Shown piece by piece: positions 25,692 to 36,000 of a stretch of 64,000 nucleotides of DNA. The DNA comes from UBA5158 sp963692955 (GTDB lineage Bacteria; Pseudomonadota; Gammaproteobacteria; DSM-16500): assembly GCA_963692955.1 (NCBI GenBank), contig OY843587.1, positions 930,001 to 994,000 on the forward strand, read 5' to 3'. The position numbers were made by a program, and so were the translations under genes. Each line of letters starts with the position of its first letter. Position 1 is the first letter of the stretch. The notes under the pieces were generated by a model, which saw only the letters and a list, made by a program, of their open reading frames with translations, had not been told where the DNA came from and made no database searches.

Positions 25692-27140
25692 CTATTTCTC
25701 CGCTACCAACGCCAACTTCTTTTTCAACAAATCATTCAGTTGCTGCGGATTAATTTTCCCGCCGGACACTTTCATCGCTTGGCCGACGAAAAATCCAAAC
25801 AATTTATCTTTCCCCGAACGGTAATCTGCGACTTGCTGCGGATTATCAGCGATGATTTTATCGACTAAGGTTTCGATCGCACCGCTGTCGGTGACTTGTT
25901 TCAACCCTTGCTTTTCAATAATTTGATCGACGTCTAGTTCGCCGTTCCATAACGCTTCGAAAATTGTTTTCGCGATTTTTCCAGAGATGGTGTGGTCTTC
26001 AATGCGCTGCAATAATTGCGCGAGTTGCGCGGTTGACACTGGACTATCCGTAATTTCTAAGTTTTCTTTGTTCAACGCCGCGGACAATTCGCCCATGATC
26101 CAGTTGGTCGCTAGCTTAGGCGATACTTTTCCTTCTTGAACTACGGTTTCAAAATAATGCGCTAACGCACGGCTGCTCGCTAATACATTGGCGTCATACG
26201 CGGTCAAGCCATAGTCTGCGACGAAGCGATCGCGTTTTTGCTGTGGTAATTCCGGCAATTCTTTTTTTACCGCGTTAATCATGTCGACCGTAATTAACAA
26301 TGGTAATAAATCCGGGTCAGGGAAATAACGGTAATCGTTTGCTTCTTCTTTGCTGCGCATGGAGCGCGTTTCATTTTTATTGGGATCGAACAAGCGGGTT
26401 TCTTGTTTCACGGTGCCGCCGCTCTCCAATACTGAGATTTGGCGCTCGACTTCATAATTAATCGCGCGTTCGACGAAGCGGAAGGAATTAATATTTTTTA
26501 ATTCCGCGCGTGTACCGAGTTTCTCAGCGCCTTTTTTCCGCACGGACACGTTGGCGTCACAGCGGAACGAACCTTCTTGCATGTTGCCGTCGCAAATCTC
26601 TAAATAACGCACTAGGGTATGCACCGCTTTCAAATACGCGACCGCTTCTTTCGCGGAGCGCATATCCGGTTCGGAAACAATTTCCAATAACGGTGTGCCC
26701 GCGCGGTTTAAATCGATGCCGCTTAAGCCGTGAAAATCTTCATGCAGTGATTTGCCCGCGTCTTCTTCTAGATGCGCGCGCGTGACATTGATGCGTTTGG
26801 TGGTGCCGTCTTCTAATTGAATATCGACATGACCTTTGCCGACTACCGGTAATTCATATTGGCTGATTTGGTAGCCTTTCGGTAAATCCGGATAAAAATA
26901 ATTTTTACGCGCGAACACGGATTTCGGACTGATTTCCGCGTTCAAGCCTAACCCGAGTTTAATCGCCATGTGTACGGCGGCTTGATTCAACACGGGCAAT
27001 ACGCCGGGAAAGCCTAAATCAATCGCGCAGGCTTGCGTATTCGGCTCGGCGCCGAACGCGGTGGACGCGCCGGAAAAAATTTTACTTTTAGTCGCGAGCT
27101 GCGCGTGGATTTCTAAACCAATAACTGTTTCCCATTCCAT
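25692..27140 (-). CDS. gatB: Asp-tRNA(Asn)/Glu-tRNA(Gln) amidotransferase subunit B
   Basis: GatB (482 residues) is the kinase and tRNA-binding subunit of the amidotransferase that makes Gln-tRNA or Asn-tRNA from misacylated precursors. The opening EWETVIGLEIHAQL, the cradle domain with NRAGTPLLEIVSEPDMRS, and the C-terminal YqeY-like helical tail are all present. It follows gatA with one base between. Confidence 0.97.
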   Translation of the reverse strand: MEWETVIGLEIHAQLATKSKIFSGASTAFGAEPNTQACAIDLGFPGVLPVLNQAAVHMAIKLGLGLNAEISPKSVFARKNYFYPDLPKGYQISQYELPVVGKGHVDIQLEDGTTKRINVTRAHLEEDAGKSLHEDFHGLSGIDLNRAGTPLLEIVSEPDMRSAKEAVAYLKAVHTLVRYLEICDGNMQEGSFRCDANVSVRKKGAEKLGTRAELKNINSFRFVERAINYEVERQISVLESGGTVKQETRLFDPNKNETRSMRSKEEANDYRYFPDPDLLPLLITVDMINAVKKELPELPQQKRDRFVADYGLTAYDANVLASSRALAHYFETVVQEGKVSPKLATNWIMGELSAALNKENLEITDSPVSTAQLAQLLQRIEDHTISGKIAKTIFEALWNGELDVDQIIEKQGLKQVTDSGAIETLVDKIIADNPQQVADYRSGKDKLFGFFVGQAMKVSGGKINPQQLNDLLKKKLALVAEK

Positions 27141-27141
27141 C

Positions 27142-28590
27142 TTAATACCCCTCTGGTATGCGTGTGTGCCAATCCGTCGCTTTTTGATAACTGTGGGCGA
27201 CGTTCAAGAGCCGCGCCTCCGCGAAGACGTTGCCGATGATTTGTAAACCCGCCGGTAAATTATTTACGAAGCCTGCGGGAGTCGACAGCGCGGGCAGGCC
27301 GGCGAGGTTGATGGCGATGGTATAAATATCGGATAGATACATGCTGATCGGATCGTTAGTTTTTTCGCCGAGTTTGAACGCGGTGGTCGGGGCGGTCGGG
27401 CCCATGATGACGTCGACGCTTTCAAACGCTTTCGCGAAATCTTGTCGGATTAAGCCGCGCATTTTCAACGCCTTCAAATAGTATGCGTCGTAATAACCGG
27501 CTGATAACGCATAGGTGCCGATCATGATGCGGCGCTTGACTTCGGCGCCGAAGGCTTCGCTACGCGAACGTTTGTATAGGTCTTCTAAATCTTTCGCTGC
27601 TTGGCAGCGATAACCATAGCGCACGCCGTCATAACGCGCGAGGTTGGATGAACATTCCGCGGGTGCGATGACGTAATAGGCTGGAATCGATAAGCTAGTG
27701 TTTGGCAAACTAATTTCTTTTATTGTCGCGCCTAATTTTTCAAATTCTTTTAGCGCGGCTTGAATGACTGTTTCGATTTGCGGATCTAAGCCTGATCCGA
27801 AAAATTCTTTTGGCACACCGATGCGTAAGCCCGCGATTTTATCGTTTAAATTACGCGTGTAATCCGGCACTGGCAAATCCATGCTAGTTGAATCCGCCGG
27901 GTCAAAACCCGCCATGACATTCAGCATCAGCGCCGCGTCTTCCGCGGTTTTTGTTAGCGGACCACCTTGGTCTAGACTCGAAGCGTAGGCGATCATGCCG
28001 TAGCGTGAGACGCGTCCGTAGGTTGGTTTCAAACCGGTGAGGCCGCATAACGCCGCGGGTTGACGGATGGAACCGCCAGTGTCTGTGCCGGTCGCGCCGG
28101 GCGTCAAATAGGCGGCGACCGCGGCGGCGGATCCGCCCGATGATCCGCCGGGCACGACGTCGGTGTTCCAAGGATTTTTGGTGGGCCCGTAAAAACTATT
28201 TTCTGTCGACGAACCCATGGCGAATTCATCCATGTTGGTTTTGCCTAACAGCACCATGTGCGCGGCTTTAAATTGTTTGACGACCGTCGCGTCATACGGA
28301 GAAATATAGTTGTCTAACATTTTCGAGCCGCAGCTGGTCTTGATGCCTTGCGTGCAGAAAATATCTTTTTGCGCGATGGGAATGCCTGTCATCGCATGCG
28401 CTTTGCCGCTGGCTAATCGGGCGTCCGCCGCTTTCGCGTCGGCGAGCGCTTGTTCTTCGGTGACGGTGATGAAGGCGTTGAGCGTTTTGTCATGTTGTTT
28501 GATGCGCGCTAAAAATTGCTGCGTCAACTCGACGCTCGAAATTTTTTTCGCGTGTAAATCTTTGGATAATTCGGCGATGGTTTTATGCAT
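27142..28590 (-). CDS. gatA: Asp-tRNA(Asn)/Glu-tRNA(Gln) amidotransferase subunit A
   Basis: GatA (482 residues) is the glutaminase of the amidotransferase. Its amidase signature GGSSGGSAAAVAA and the TGTDTGGSIRQPAAL block contain the Ser-cisSer-Lys triad residues; the lysine is in IAQKDIF. Middle gene of gatC-gatA-gatB. Confidence 0.97.
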   Translation of the reverse strand: MHKTIAELSKDLHAKKISSVELTQQFLARIKQHDKTLNAFITVTEEQALADAKAADARLASGKAHAMTGIPIAQKDIFCTQGIKTSCGSKMLDNYISPYDATVVKQFKAAHMVLLGKTNMDEFAMGSSTENSFYGPTKNPWNTDVVPGGSSGGSAAAVAAYLTPGATGTDTGGSIRQPAALCGLTGLKPTYGRVSRYGMIAYASSLDQGGPLTKTAEDAALMLNVMAGFDPADSTSMDLPVPDYTRNLNDKIAGLRIGVPKEFFGSGLDPQIETVIQAALKEFEKLGATIKEISLPNTSLSIPAYYVIAPAECSSNLARYDGVRYGYRCQAAKDLEDLYKRSRSEAFGAEVKRRIMIGTYALSAGYYDAYYLKALKMRGLIRQDFAKAFESVDVIMGPTAPTTAFKLGEKTNDPISMYLSDIYTIAINLAGLPALSTPAGFVNNLPAGLQIIGNVFAEARLLNVAHSYQKATDWHTRIPEGY

Positions 28591-28601
28591 TTAGCAAATC
28601 C

Positions 28602-28889
28602 TTATTCGATAACTTTCGGCACTAAGTACAGCCCGGCTTCGACTTGCGGGGCGATGGCTTGGAAGGCGGCGCGCTGATCTGGCTCGGTGACTGCGTCTGT
28701 ACGGCAACGCTGCTCCGCGTCGATAGAGTGCGAAATCGGCTGGATGGCGTTCGTGTCGACCTGGTTCATCTGTTCCACAAAATCCATAATGGAAGATAAT
28801 TGCTTAGTTAGCGCCTCGGCTTCTTGGTCATTCATGTTGAGTCTAGCCAAATGCGCAATTTTTTTAACGTCTGTAACGGACAATGACAT
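28602..28889 (-). CDS. gatC: Asp-tRNA(Asn)/Glu-tRNA(Gln) amidotransferase subunit C
   Basis: GatC (95 residues) bridges GatA and GatB. SVTDVKKIAHLARLNM and the IMDFVEQMNQVDT stretch match the family. I start at the ATG at 28889, nine bases after GGAG; the frame is open to a TTG at 28904 that would absorb that ribosome site. First gene of the operon, divergent from mreB as in Pseudomonas. Confidence 0.94.
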   Translation of the reverse strand: MSLSVTDVKKIAHLARLNMNDQEAEALTKQLSSIMDFVEQMNQVDTNAIQPISHSIDAEQRCRTDAVTEPDQRAAFQAIAPQVEAGLYLVPKVIE

Positions 28890-29103
28890 ACTTTTCTGCT
28901 CCAAAAACAGGCGATGGGAAGGTTCTGGGTGCCTGTGCTAAAATAGTTGGCAATTATACTGCTTAATCCGGGGGAAAATCATCTGCTTTTTACGGGAAAA
29001 AAAATCCTTTCACAACTATCACGATCTTGTGGCTTGTTTATTTTTAATCTATTAGAATCCATACATTATTATCACATTATCTACAAAAGGAAGCCGTGAC
29101 GCC

Positions 29104-30153
29104 ATGTTAAAGAGAATAAGGGGTTATTTTTCGACTGATTTATCAATCGATCTAGGGACAGCGAATACGCTGATATACGTCCGCGGCAAAGGTATTGTGC
29201 TTAATGAGCCATCTGTGGTGGCGATCCGCCAAGACCGCGCTAACAACAATAGTCAAAAACACGTCGCCGCGGTGGGCAGCGAGGCCAAGTTAATGTTAGG
29301 CCGTACGCCGGGCAATATTACTGCGATCCGGCCGATGAAAGACGGGGTTATCGCCGATTTTTATGTGACCGAAAAAATGTTGCAACATTTCATACACAAA
29401 GTACATGAAAACCGTTTCTTACGTCCGAGCCCGCGCGTGTTGGTCTCCGTACCCTGCGGTTCCACGCAAGTCGAACGCCGCGCCATCCGCGAATCCGCGA
29501 TCAGCGCCGGCGCTCGCGAAGTGTATTTGTTGGAAGAGCCAATGGCAGCCGCGATGGGTGCTGGTATGCCGGTGGATGAAGCGCGTGGTTCTATGGTCGT
29601 CGATATCGGCGGCGGTACGACGGAAGTCGCGATTATTTCTCTGAGCGGTATTGTGTACTCGGCGTCAGTGCGGATCGGCGGCGACCGTTTCGACGAAGCG
29701 ATTGTCAGCTACGTGCGTCGTAATTACGGAATTTTAATCGGTGAATCCACCGCTGAACGTATCAAGCATGAAATTGGTTCGGCCTATCCGGCGAATGAAA
29801 TTCGTGAAATGGAAGTGCGCGGCCGCAACTTGGCGGAAGGCATTCCACGCAGCTTTACTTTAAACAGCAATGAAATTTTAGAAGCGTTGCAAGAACCGCT
29901 GTCCGGCATTTTAGGCGCGGTACGCGCGGCGTTGGAACAAGCACCACCGGAACTCGCCGCGGATATCGCGGAACGCGGTATGGTATTAACCGGCGGCGGC
30001 GCGTTGTTACGTAACGTCGACCGTTTATTCATGGAAGAAACGGGCTTACCTGTCATCATCGCCGACGAACCGTTAACGTGCGTTGCGCGCGGGGGCGGTA
30101 GAGCGTTGGAAATGGTGGATACCGTGGGTGTGGATTTCTTGATGAGAGAATAG
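29104..30153 (+). CDS. mreB: Rod shape-determining protein MreB
   Basis: MreB (349 residues) is the bacterial actin that guides lateral wall synthesis. The amphipathic N-terminus, SIDLGTANTLIYV (phosphate 1), DIGGGTTEVAI (phosphate 2) and GGGALLRN (adenosine) motifs are clear. AAAGGAAG lies upstream of the ATG. First gene of mreBCD. Confidence 0.98.
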   Translation: MLKRIRGYFSTDLSIDLGTANTLIYVRGKGIVLNEPSVVAIRQDRANNNSQKHVAAVGSEAKLMLGRTPGNITAIRPMKDGVIADFYVTEKMLQHFIHKVHENRFLRPSPRVLVSVPCGSTQVERRAIRESAISAGAREVYLLEEPMAAAMGAGMPVDEARGSMVVDIGGGTTEVAIISLSGIVYSASVRIGGDRFDEAIVSYVRRNYGILIGESTAERIKHEIGSAYPANEIREMEVRGRNLAEGIPRSFTLNSNEILEALQEPLSGILGAVRAALEQAPPELAADIAERGMVLTGGGALLRNVDRLFMEETGLPVIIADEPLTCVARGGGRALEMVDTVGVDFLMRE

Positions 30154-30166
30154 TGAGGACACCGCT

Positions 30167-31027
30167 ATTAAGTTCATATTCACCAAAGATTCTCAACCTG
30201 GAATAAGGACGATCTTCTGGGTTGGTTTAGCCATCCTACTGATGGTGGTGGATCAGCGTGGATCCAGCGTCGCGCAAGTTCGCGCCGCGTTATCTATGCC
30301 TCTATCGCTATTGCAGTACGCTGTTAGCACGCCAGTGCAAATCATCGATAAACTCGGCAATATCGTCAGTACACACGACGCGTTGATTCAAGAAAACTTA
30401 AATTTAAAATCCAACGAATTATTATTAAAAGCGCAAGTGCAGCGCCTGTTGGCGATCGAATCCGAAAATAATCAATTAAAAGCGTTATTGCGTTCGTCCG
30501 CGCAAGTCCGCGGCAAAGTCTTAATCGCGCAATTGCTGGCGGTGGACACCGATCCTTTCGTCAATCAAGTGGTCTTAGATAAAGGTTCTCACGAAGGCGT
30601 GTTCGTCGGCCAACCCGTTTTAGACGCCAATGGCGTGATGGGAAAAATAATTCAAGTCGGGCCGCTGACGAGCCGCGTCTTGTTAGTGAATGATTCACGT
30701 AGCGGTGTGCCGGTGCAAAATACGCGGAATGGCATCCGCGCCATCGTCACGGGCGATAGTTACACGGGTAAATTGCGTTTGATGAACGTACCGCAAACCG
30801 TGGATATTAAAATCGGCGATATGTTGATTACTTCCGGTTTAGGAGATAATTATCCGGCGGGTTATCCGGTCGGCCAAGTCATTTCCGTCGTGCGCGATCC
30901 GGGTTTTCAATTTTCCGATATCGTCGTGCAGCCGAACGCGCACCCAGACCGCAGCCGGCAAGTCTTGTTAGTGTGGCCTAATCAAAAAGTAGCAGAAACC
31001 ACCGGACCAAGCGGGGTGATCAGATGA
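30167..31027 (+). CDS. mreC: Rod shape-determining protein MreC, apparent ATT start
   Basis: MreC spans the inner membrane and links MreB to the wall synthases. From the first ATG (30242) the protein would begin MVVDQRGS and lack its cytoplasmic start and most of its membrane helix. The frame reads upstream without stop to a TGA at 30143-30145, and the intervening codons give KFIFTKDSQPGIRTIF then WVGLAILLMVVD, which is exactly the expected MreC N-terminus. The only plausible initiator there is ATT at 30167, eight bases after GAGG. From it the protein has 286 residues, with the coiled coil at about 60-105 and beta domains after. The stop overlaps mreD as ATGA. Confidence 0.85.
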   Translation: MKFIFTKDSQPGIRTIFWVGLAILLMVVDQRGSSVAQVRAALSMPLSLLQYAVSTPVQIIDKLGNIVSTHDALIQENLNLKSNELLLKAQVQRLLAIESENNQLKALLRSSAQVRGKVLIAQLLAVDTDPFVNQVVLDKGSHEGVFVGQPVLDANGVMGKIIQVGPLTSRVLLVNDSRSGVPVQNTRNGIRAIVTGDSYTGKLRLMNVPQTVDIKIGDMLITSGLGDNYPAGYPVGQVISVVRDPGFQFSDIVVQPNAHPDRSRQVLLVWPNQKVAETTGPSGVIR

Positions 31028-31509
31028 ATGAAAACACGCATCATTGGTTAGCGATTCCAGGCACATTTATCGTCGCGATCATTTTAACCATGTTACCGAT
31101 GCCGGATTGGACGGTGTGGCTGCGCCCTGCTTGGGTATTAATGGTTTTAATTTATTGGACGACCATGTTGCCTTATCACGTCAACGTCGGCACGGCGTGG
31201 TGTCTCGGCATTATTTTAGATGTGTTAAACGGCACGCTGTTAGGTGAACACGCGTTCGCGATGACGATCGTCGCTTATTTCGTGCTGCGCATGCATAGTA
31301 GATTGCGCATGTATCCGTTGATGCAGCAAGGCTTATGGGTATTCGTCTTTGTGCTGAGTTATCAATTCGCTTTGTTTTGTATTCAAGGTTTTTTAGGCAG
31401 CCTGCCCAAGACTTGGTTGTATTGGTCTAGCTCCGCGACAAGTATGTTATTGTGGCCTTGGGTTTCTAGCATCATGGGAGATTATCGACGCCGTTACAAA
31501 GTCGCGTAG
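31024..31509 (+). CDS. mreD: Rod shape-determining protein MreD
   Basis: MreD (161 residues) is the small polytopic membrane member of the elongasome. Five or so hydrophobic segments are visible, with the family stretch GIILDVLNGTLLGEHAF near residue 60. It overlaps mreC by four bases. The maf gene that often lies between mreD and rng is absent. Confidence 0.93.
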   Translation: MNENTHHWLAIPGTFIVAIILTMLPMPDWTVWLRPAWVLMVLIYWTTMLPYHVNVGTAWCLGIILDVLNGTLLGEHAFAMTIVAYFVLRMHSRLRMYPLMQQGLWVFVFVLSYQFALFCIQGFLGSLPKTWLYWSSSATSMLLWPWVSSIMGDYRRRYKVA

Positions 31510-31562
31510 ATTTTTTTAGTGGCAAGTTTTATTTCTGCTATTTTAGACGAAACCAACATATC

Positions 31563-33053
31563 ATGACCCAGGAAATATTAGTCAATGTTACACCGCGCGA
31601 AGTGCGCGTCGCTTTATTAGAAAGCGGTGTGCTGCAGGAACTTTATATCGAGCGGAGTGTGCATCAAGGCTTAGTCGGAAATATTTATAAAGGCCGCGTC
31701 AGCCGCTTGCTGCCTGGCATTCAAGCCGCGTTCGTTGATATTGGTCTCGACCGTTCCGCGTTTTTACATATCGCCGATATGCATAATACTGATCGTGCCG
31801 GTGAAGTTATCGCGGATCTAGCGAACGCCGACATCCGCAATTTTTTATCCGCGGGACAAGAATTGTTAGTGCAAGTTTACAAAGAACCGCTAGGCTCGAA
31901 AGGCGCGCGTCTCACGACGCAATTTACTATCCCATCGCGTTATTTAGTACTGACACCCGGTATTTCCCAAAATGTCGTGTCGCAGAAAATCACGGATGAA
32001 GCCGAACGCGCGCGTTTGTTAACGATGCTGACGCCGGGCCCGCACGGTGGTTATATTTTTCGGACGTTAGCCGAAGGGGTGACGCAAGCGGAACTGGAGG
32101 CGGATAAAAATTTTTTAGACGCGATGTGGGTGGAAGTCGATGCGAATTGCCGGCAAAGCCAAGCGATTTCTAGGGTCTATGAAGAAATTCCCATCGTCTT
32201 GCGCGTGCTGCGTGATTTAGTCGGCTACCGGCAAGCGAAAATCCAAGTCGATCATTTAGCAACGGTCGAGCAAATGCGTCTTTACGTGCAGCTCTACATG
32301 CCGGATATGCTGACGCTAGCGGAAAATATTATTTTTTATGACGCGCCGCAGCCGATTTTCGATAGTTATTTTATCGAAGAGGAATTACAGAAAGCGCTGG
32401 AACGTAAAGTCCCGTTAAGTTCCGGCGGCCATTTGATTTTCGATCAAACCGAAGCGATGACGACCGTGGACGTGAATACTGGTTCTTACATCGGTCAACA
32501 TAATTTAGAACAAACGATTTTTAAAACTAATTTTGAAGCCGTGGATGTCATCGCTAGACAAGTGCGGTTAAGAAATTTAGGCGGCATTATCATTATCGAT
32601 TTTATCGATATGACTGATCCGCTGCATCAAGAACAATTGTTAACCGCGTTAACCACAGCCCTTGCGCAAGACAGCGTGAAAACGCAAGTGAGTGGTTTGT
32701 CAGGTTTGGGTTTAGTGCAAATGACGCGTAAGCGCACGCATGAAAGTTTAGAACATATTTTATGTGAAGCGTGTCCTACTTGCCAAAGCCGCGGCACGGT
32801 AAAATCCTTGCAAACGGTATGCTATGAAATTTTTCGCGAATTAAAGCGTGCGGCGTTTCGCTATCCGTGGGGCGGGTTTGTCGTGTGCGCGGCGGCGGAA
32901 GTGATCAACGAATTAATGAATGAAGAAGCGATAATGTTAGAAATGTTAGAAACGGAATTGTCAAAACCCATCAAGCTACAGACGGATAATTTTTACGGTC
33001 GCGAGCGTTTTAATATTTTACCGATGCCCGACAAGGAAAAGAACCTGTGCTGA
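31563..33053 (+). CDS. rng: Ribonuclease G
   Basis: RNase G (496 residues, E. coli 489) trims the 5' end of 16S rRNA and degrades some mRNAs. The N-terminal S1 domain (GNIYKGRVSRLLPGIQAAFVD), catalytic VDVNTG and IIDFIDM aspartates, and the zinc-linker CEACPTC are present. It lacks the long scaffold tail of RNase E. AGGAAATA cannot be its site, but ACCAACATATC precedes the ATG with no strong ribosome site. It overlaps yhdP by seven bases. Confidence 0.96.
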   Translation: MTQEILVNVTPREVRVALLESGVLQELYIERSVHQGLVGNIYKGRVSRLLPGIQAAFVDIGLDRSAFLHIADMHNTDRAGEVIADLANADIRNFLSAGQELLVQVYKEPLGSKGARLTTQFTIPSRYLVLTPGISQNVVSQKITDEAERARLLTMLTPGPHGGYIFRTLAEGVTQAELEADKNFLDAMWVEVDANCRQSQAISRVYEEIPIVLRVLRDLVGYRQAKIQVDHLATVEQMRLYVQLYMPDMLTLAENIIFYDAPQPIFDSYFIEEELQKALERKVPLSSGGHLIFDQTEAMTTVDVNTGSYIGQHNLEQTIFKTNFEAVDVIARQVRLRNLGGIIIIDFIDMTDPLHQEQLLTALTTALAQDSVKTQVSGLSGLGLVQMTRKRTHESLEHILCEACPTCQSRGTVKSLQTVCYEIFRELKRAAFRYPWGGFVVCAAAEVINELMNEEAIMLEMLETELSKPIKLQTDNFYGRERFNILPMPDKEKNLC

Positions 33054-36000
33054 AGATTTCAATGCATCACGTGATTCGTAAACTCGAATTAGTACTAGCT
33101 GCGATTATTATACTAGCGGCGTTGCTGGCGAGTATCACGCGTTTGCTAACGCCGGTGTTGAACGAACACCGCGCGGATTTTGAAAAATTAGCCAGCCGTT
33201 TGCTGCAAATGCCGGTGATCATACGCTCGGTGGAAGTGCGCTGGCATGGGTATTCACCGGAAATCGGCTTGTCTAGCGTTACCATTCTGGACGCCGATAC
33301 CTTAAAACCAAAATTAAATATTGACCGCTTCGAAATAGACTTTGGTATTTGGCGTTCGTTGGTGGAACGGCAAGTGTTCGTGCGCAACATGACGATTTCC
33401 GGCATGAAATTAAATATCACGCAAGGCGTGATGGGTGAATTACAAATCGGCGAGCTGGCCTCGATCAACATCAAAGATAGTTTGACCGGGTCGTCGGTCG
33501 AAACCGATCAAGCCTTCGCCTGGATTTTTTCCCAGGCGCGGTTAGCGTTAGAAAATATCGACATCAAATATACTTACGCGGATAAACCGGAACGCCATAT
33601 CACGTTGGATTCGTTGTCTCTTACTAATAACGGCGCGCATCACACCATCAATGGCCGCGCCCTGTTAAATCAAGATTTGCCGATCAAAATGGATTTGAAC
33701 GTGGATTGGGATGGCAATCCAAGAAAATTGCAAGAAGCCAAGGGACAGTTTTATGTTTATTTCGAAGGCTTGGAACTATCGCAATGGTTTAGCAAAATGT
33801 CGTGGGAAAACGTGCAAGTTAAAAGTGGGTTGGCGAGCATTAAAGTGTGGGGCAGTTGGAACCACGATCAGTGGCAAAAATTTCAAAGTCAATTTCAAAT
33901 TTATGGCTTAGAATTATATTCCGATCTACAGAGCCGTTCGCAAACGCTAGATCGCATCAGCGGCAGTGTCGGCTGGAAGCGCGACGGCAATACGCAAACC
34001 ATATCGGGCGAAGATTTATATATCGATTTTCCTTACCACTTGTGGCCCTCAACGAATTTTACCATCAAACTTTTCAGCGACGCGAACGGCGACCTGGCGT
34101 TGAATTCTTTGAAATTTAATTATTTAAATTTAAACGAGGCGCTGCAAGTCGTGACGCTGGCGGATGGCATTATTTCTGATAGCTTGCGGCAGAAACTGTT
34201 AGCGCTAAATCCCATCGGCGAATTGCATGATTTTCACGCCGACGCAGACGCGGGCAAAGACGTCACGGATTTTCAAAATACCAATGCGGCGCTGAATTTT
34301 TCCGGCTTAACATTAAATTCTTGGGAGCAATTCCCTGGTATTTCGAATTTTAAAGGTGCAGCGGTTTGGAATAAAGCGAAGGGCAATCTTAAACTCAACA
34401 GTGAGCATGCGCTCTTGTCTTTGCATCGCTTATTCCCGAAAGCTTTATACTTCGAGCAAATTACCGCGGACGTGGATGCGGAACAAAAAGCGAATAACGA
34501 ATGGTCGGTGGCGGCGAAAAATCTTTTGCTGAGTAACGCGGATTGGTCGGCCGCCACCACGTTTGCGATCGACGCACCGGAAAATGACTCACCGCATGTC
34601 GATTTCACCATGACGTATAAATTCAATAACATCACCCATCTCAGCAACTATTTACCTGAGAAAATTTTAGATCCCGATTTAGCCAACTGGCTGCGGACGG
34701 CATTCAAGCGCGGCAACGCGTTAACCGGCAACGCGGTAATTAGCGGTAATATGAAAGATTTTCCATTCGAAGACCCCGCTACCGGAAAGTTTTCAGTGAC
34801 CGCGAAATTAACGGACCTCGATTTGATTTATGCGCCTGGCTGGCCTGAGTTTGATAATATCAATGGCGATTTAACCTTCGCTGGCCGCGCCATGACGATC
34901 AATATATTAAATGGCAAACTTGGCGCGCTACCGTTGAATAATATTACCGCCATCATCCCATTCATCGGCGACGCGCAACCCCAAATATTACATGTGGACG
35001 GCGCGATTAAATCCGACTTGAGCCAAGCATTAGATTTCATTCATTCGAGTCCGCTCCGAGATACGATAGGCAAAGACTTAGCGAATATTAATTTGCAAGG
35101 CGGGATGCAGCTTAAAATAGGTTTGATCGTGCCGTTACGCCATCCCGATAAAACTACCGTCAATGGCGCTACGGCGATTACCAACGCCACCTTGACGATG
35201 CCGCAATGGAATATTAGTTACAATAACATGAATGGTAATTTTCAATTTACCGAACAAAGTCTCAGTGCGAAAAACATTAACGGCGTATTATTCAACGTTC
35301 CCGCCGCGCTCAACATCACGACCTTGCCCGCGACCGCGAGGCAAGTCAAACAAATCCGCGCTGATATTAGCAGCAGTATTTCTCTCGCCGCCTTGGAAGC
35401 TTGGAGCAAATTACCCATAGCGCAATTCGCGCAAGGATCAAGCGCGTATCAAATGCAATTATTATTAACCCCACACACGAATAAAAGTGGAGGCAATGAA
35501 CTCATCTTAAATAGTGATCTAAAAGGTATCGCTGTCAATTTACCCGCGCCCTATGGGAAAAAAGCCGCGGACGCAAGCCTATTTCAGTTAAATATTTATA
35601 GCAATGAAACCGCTGCGTTAAAAACCAAACTAACTTACAACAAACAAATTTCCGCCGCGCTGACGTTAGATACTGCGAATAAAAATTTAAAAGTAGAATC
35701 GGGCGAAGTGAAACTAGGTGGGGGGAGCGCGAATTGGCAAACGAGTCCAGGTTTAACGGTAAGTGGTTCGATCAAAGAATTAAACTATGATAAATGGACT
35801 GAATACTTCGCGAGTGTGGGCGGCAAGTCATCAGCAACGACTGATATTAAAATGCTGCGCGCTATCGACTTGTCCACCAACTTATTTCAAATTATGGGGC
35901 AGCAGTTGCATGCCGCCCGCCTTCAATTAACGCAAGGCAAAGACGCTTGGTCGCTAAAATTAGCGAGCAATGAATTAACCGGCACTATCACCGTGCCATT

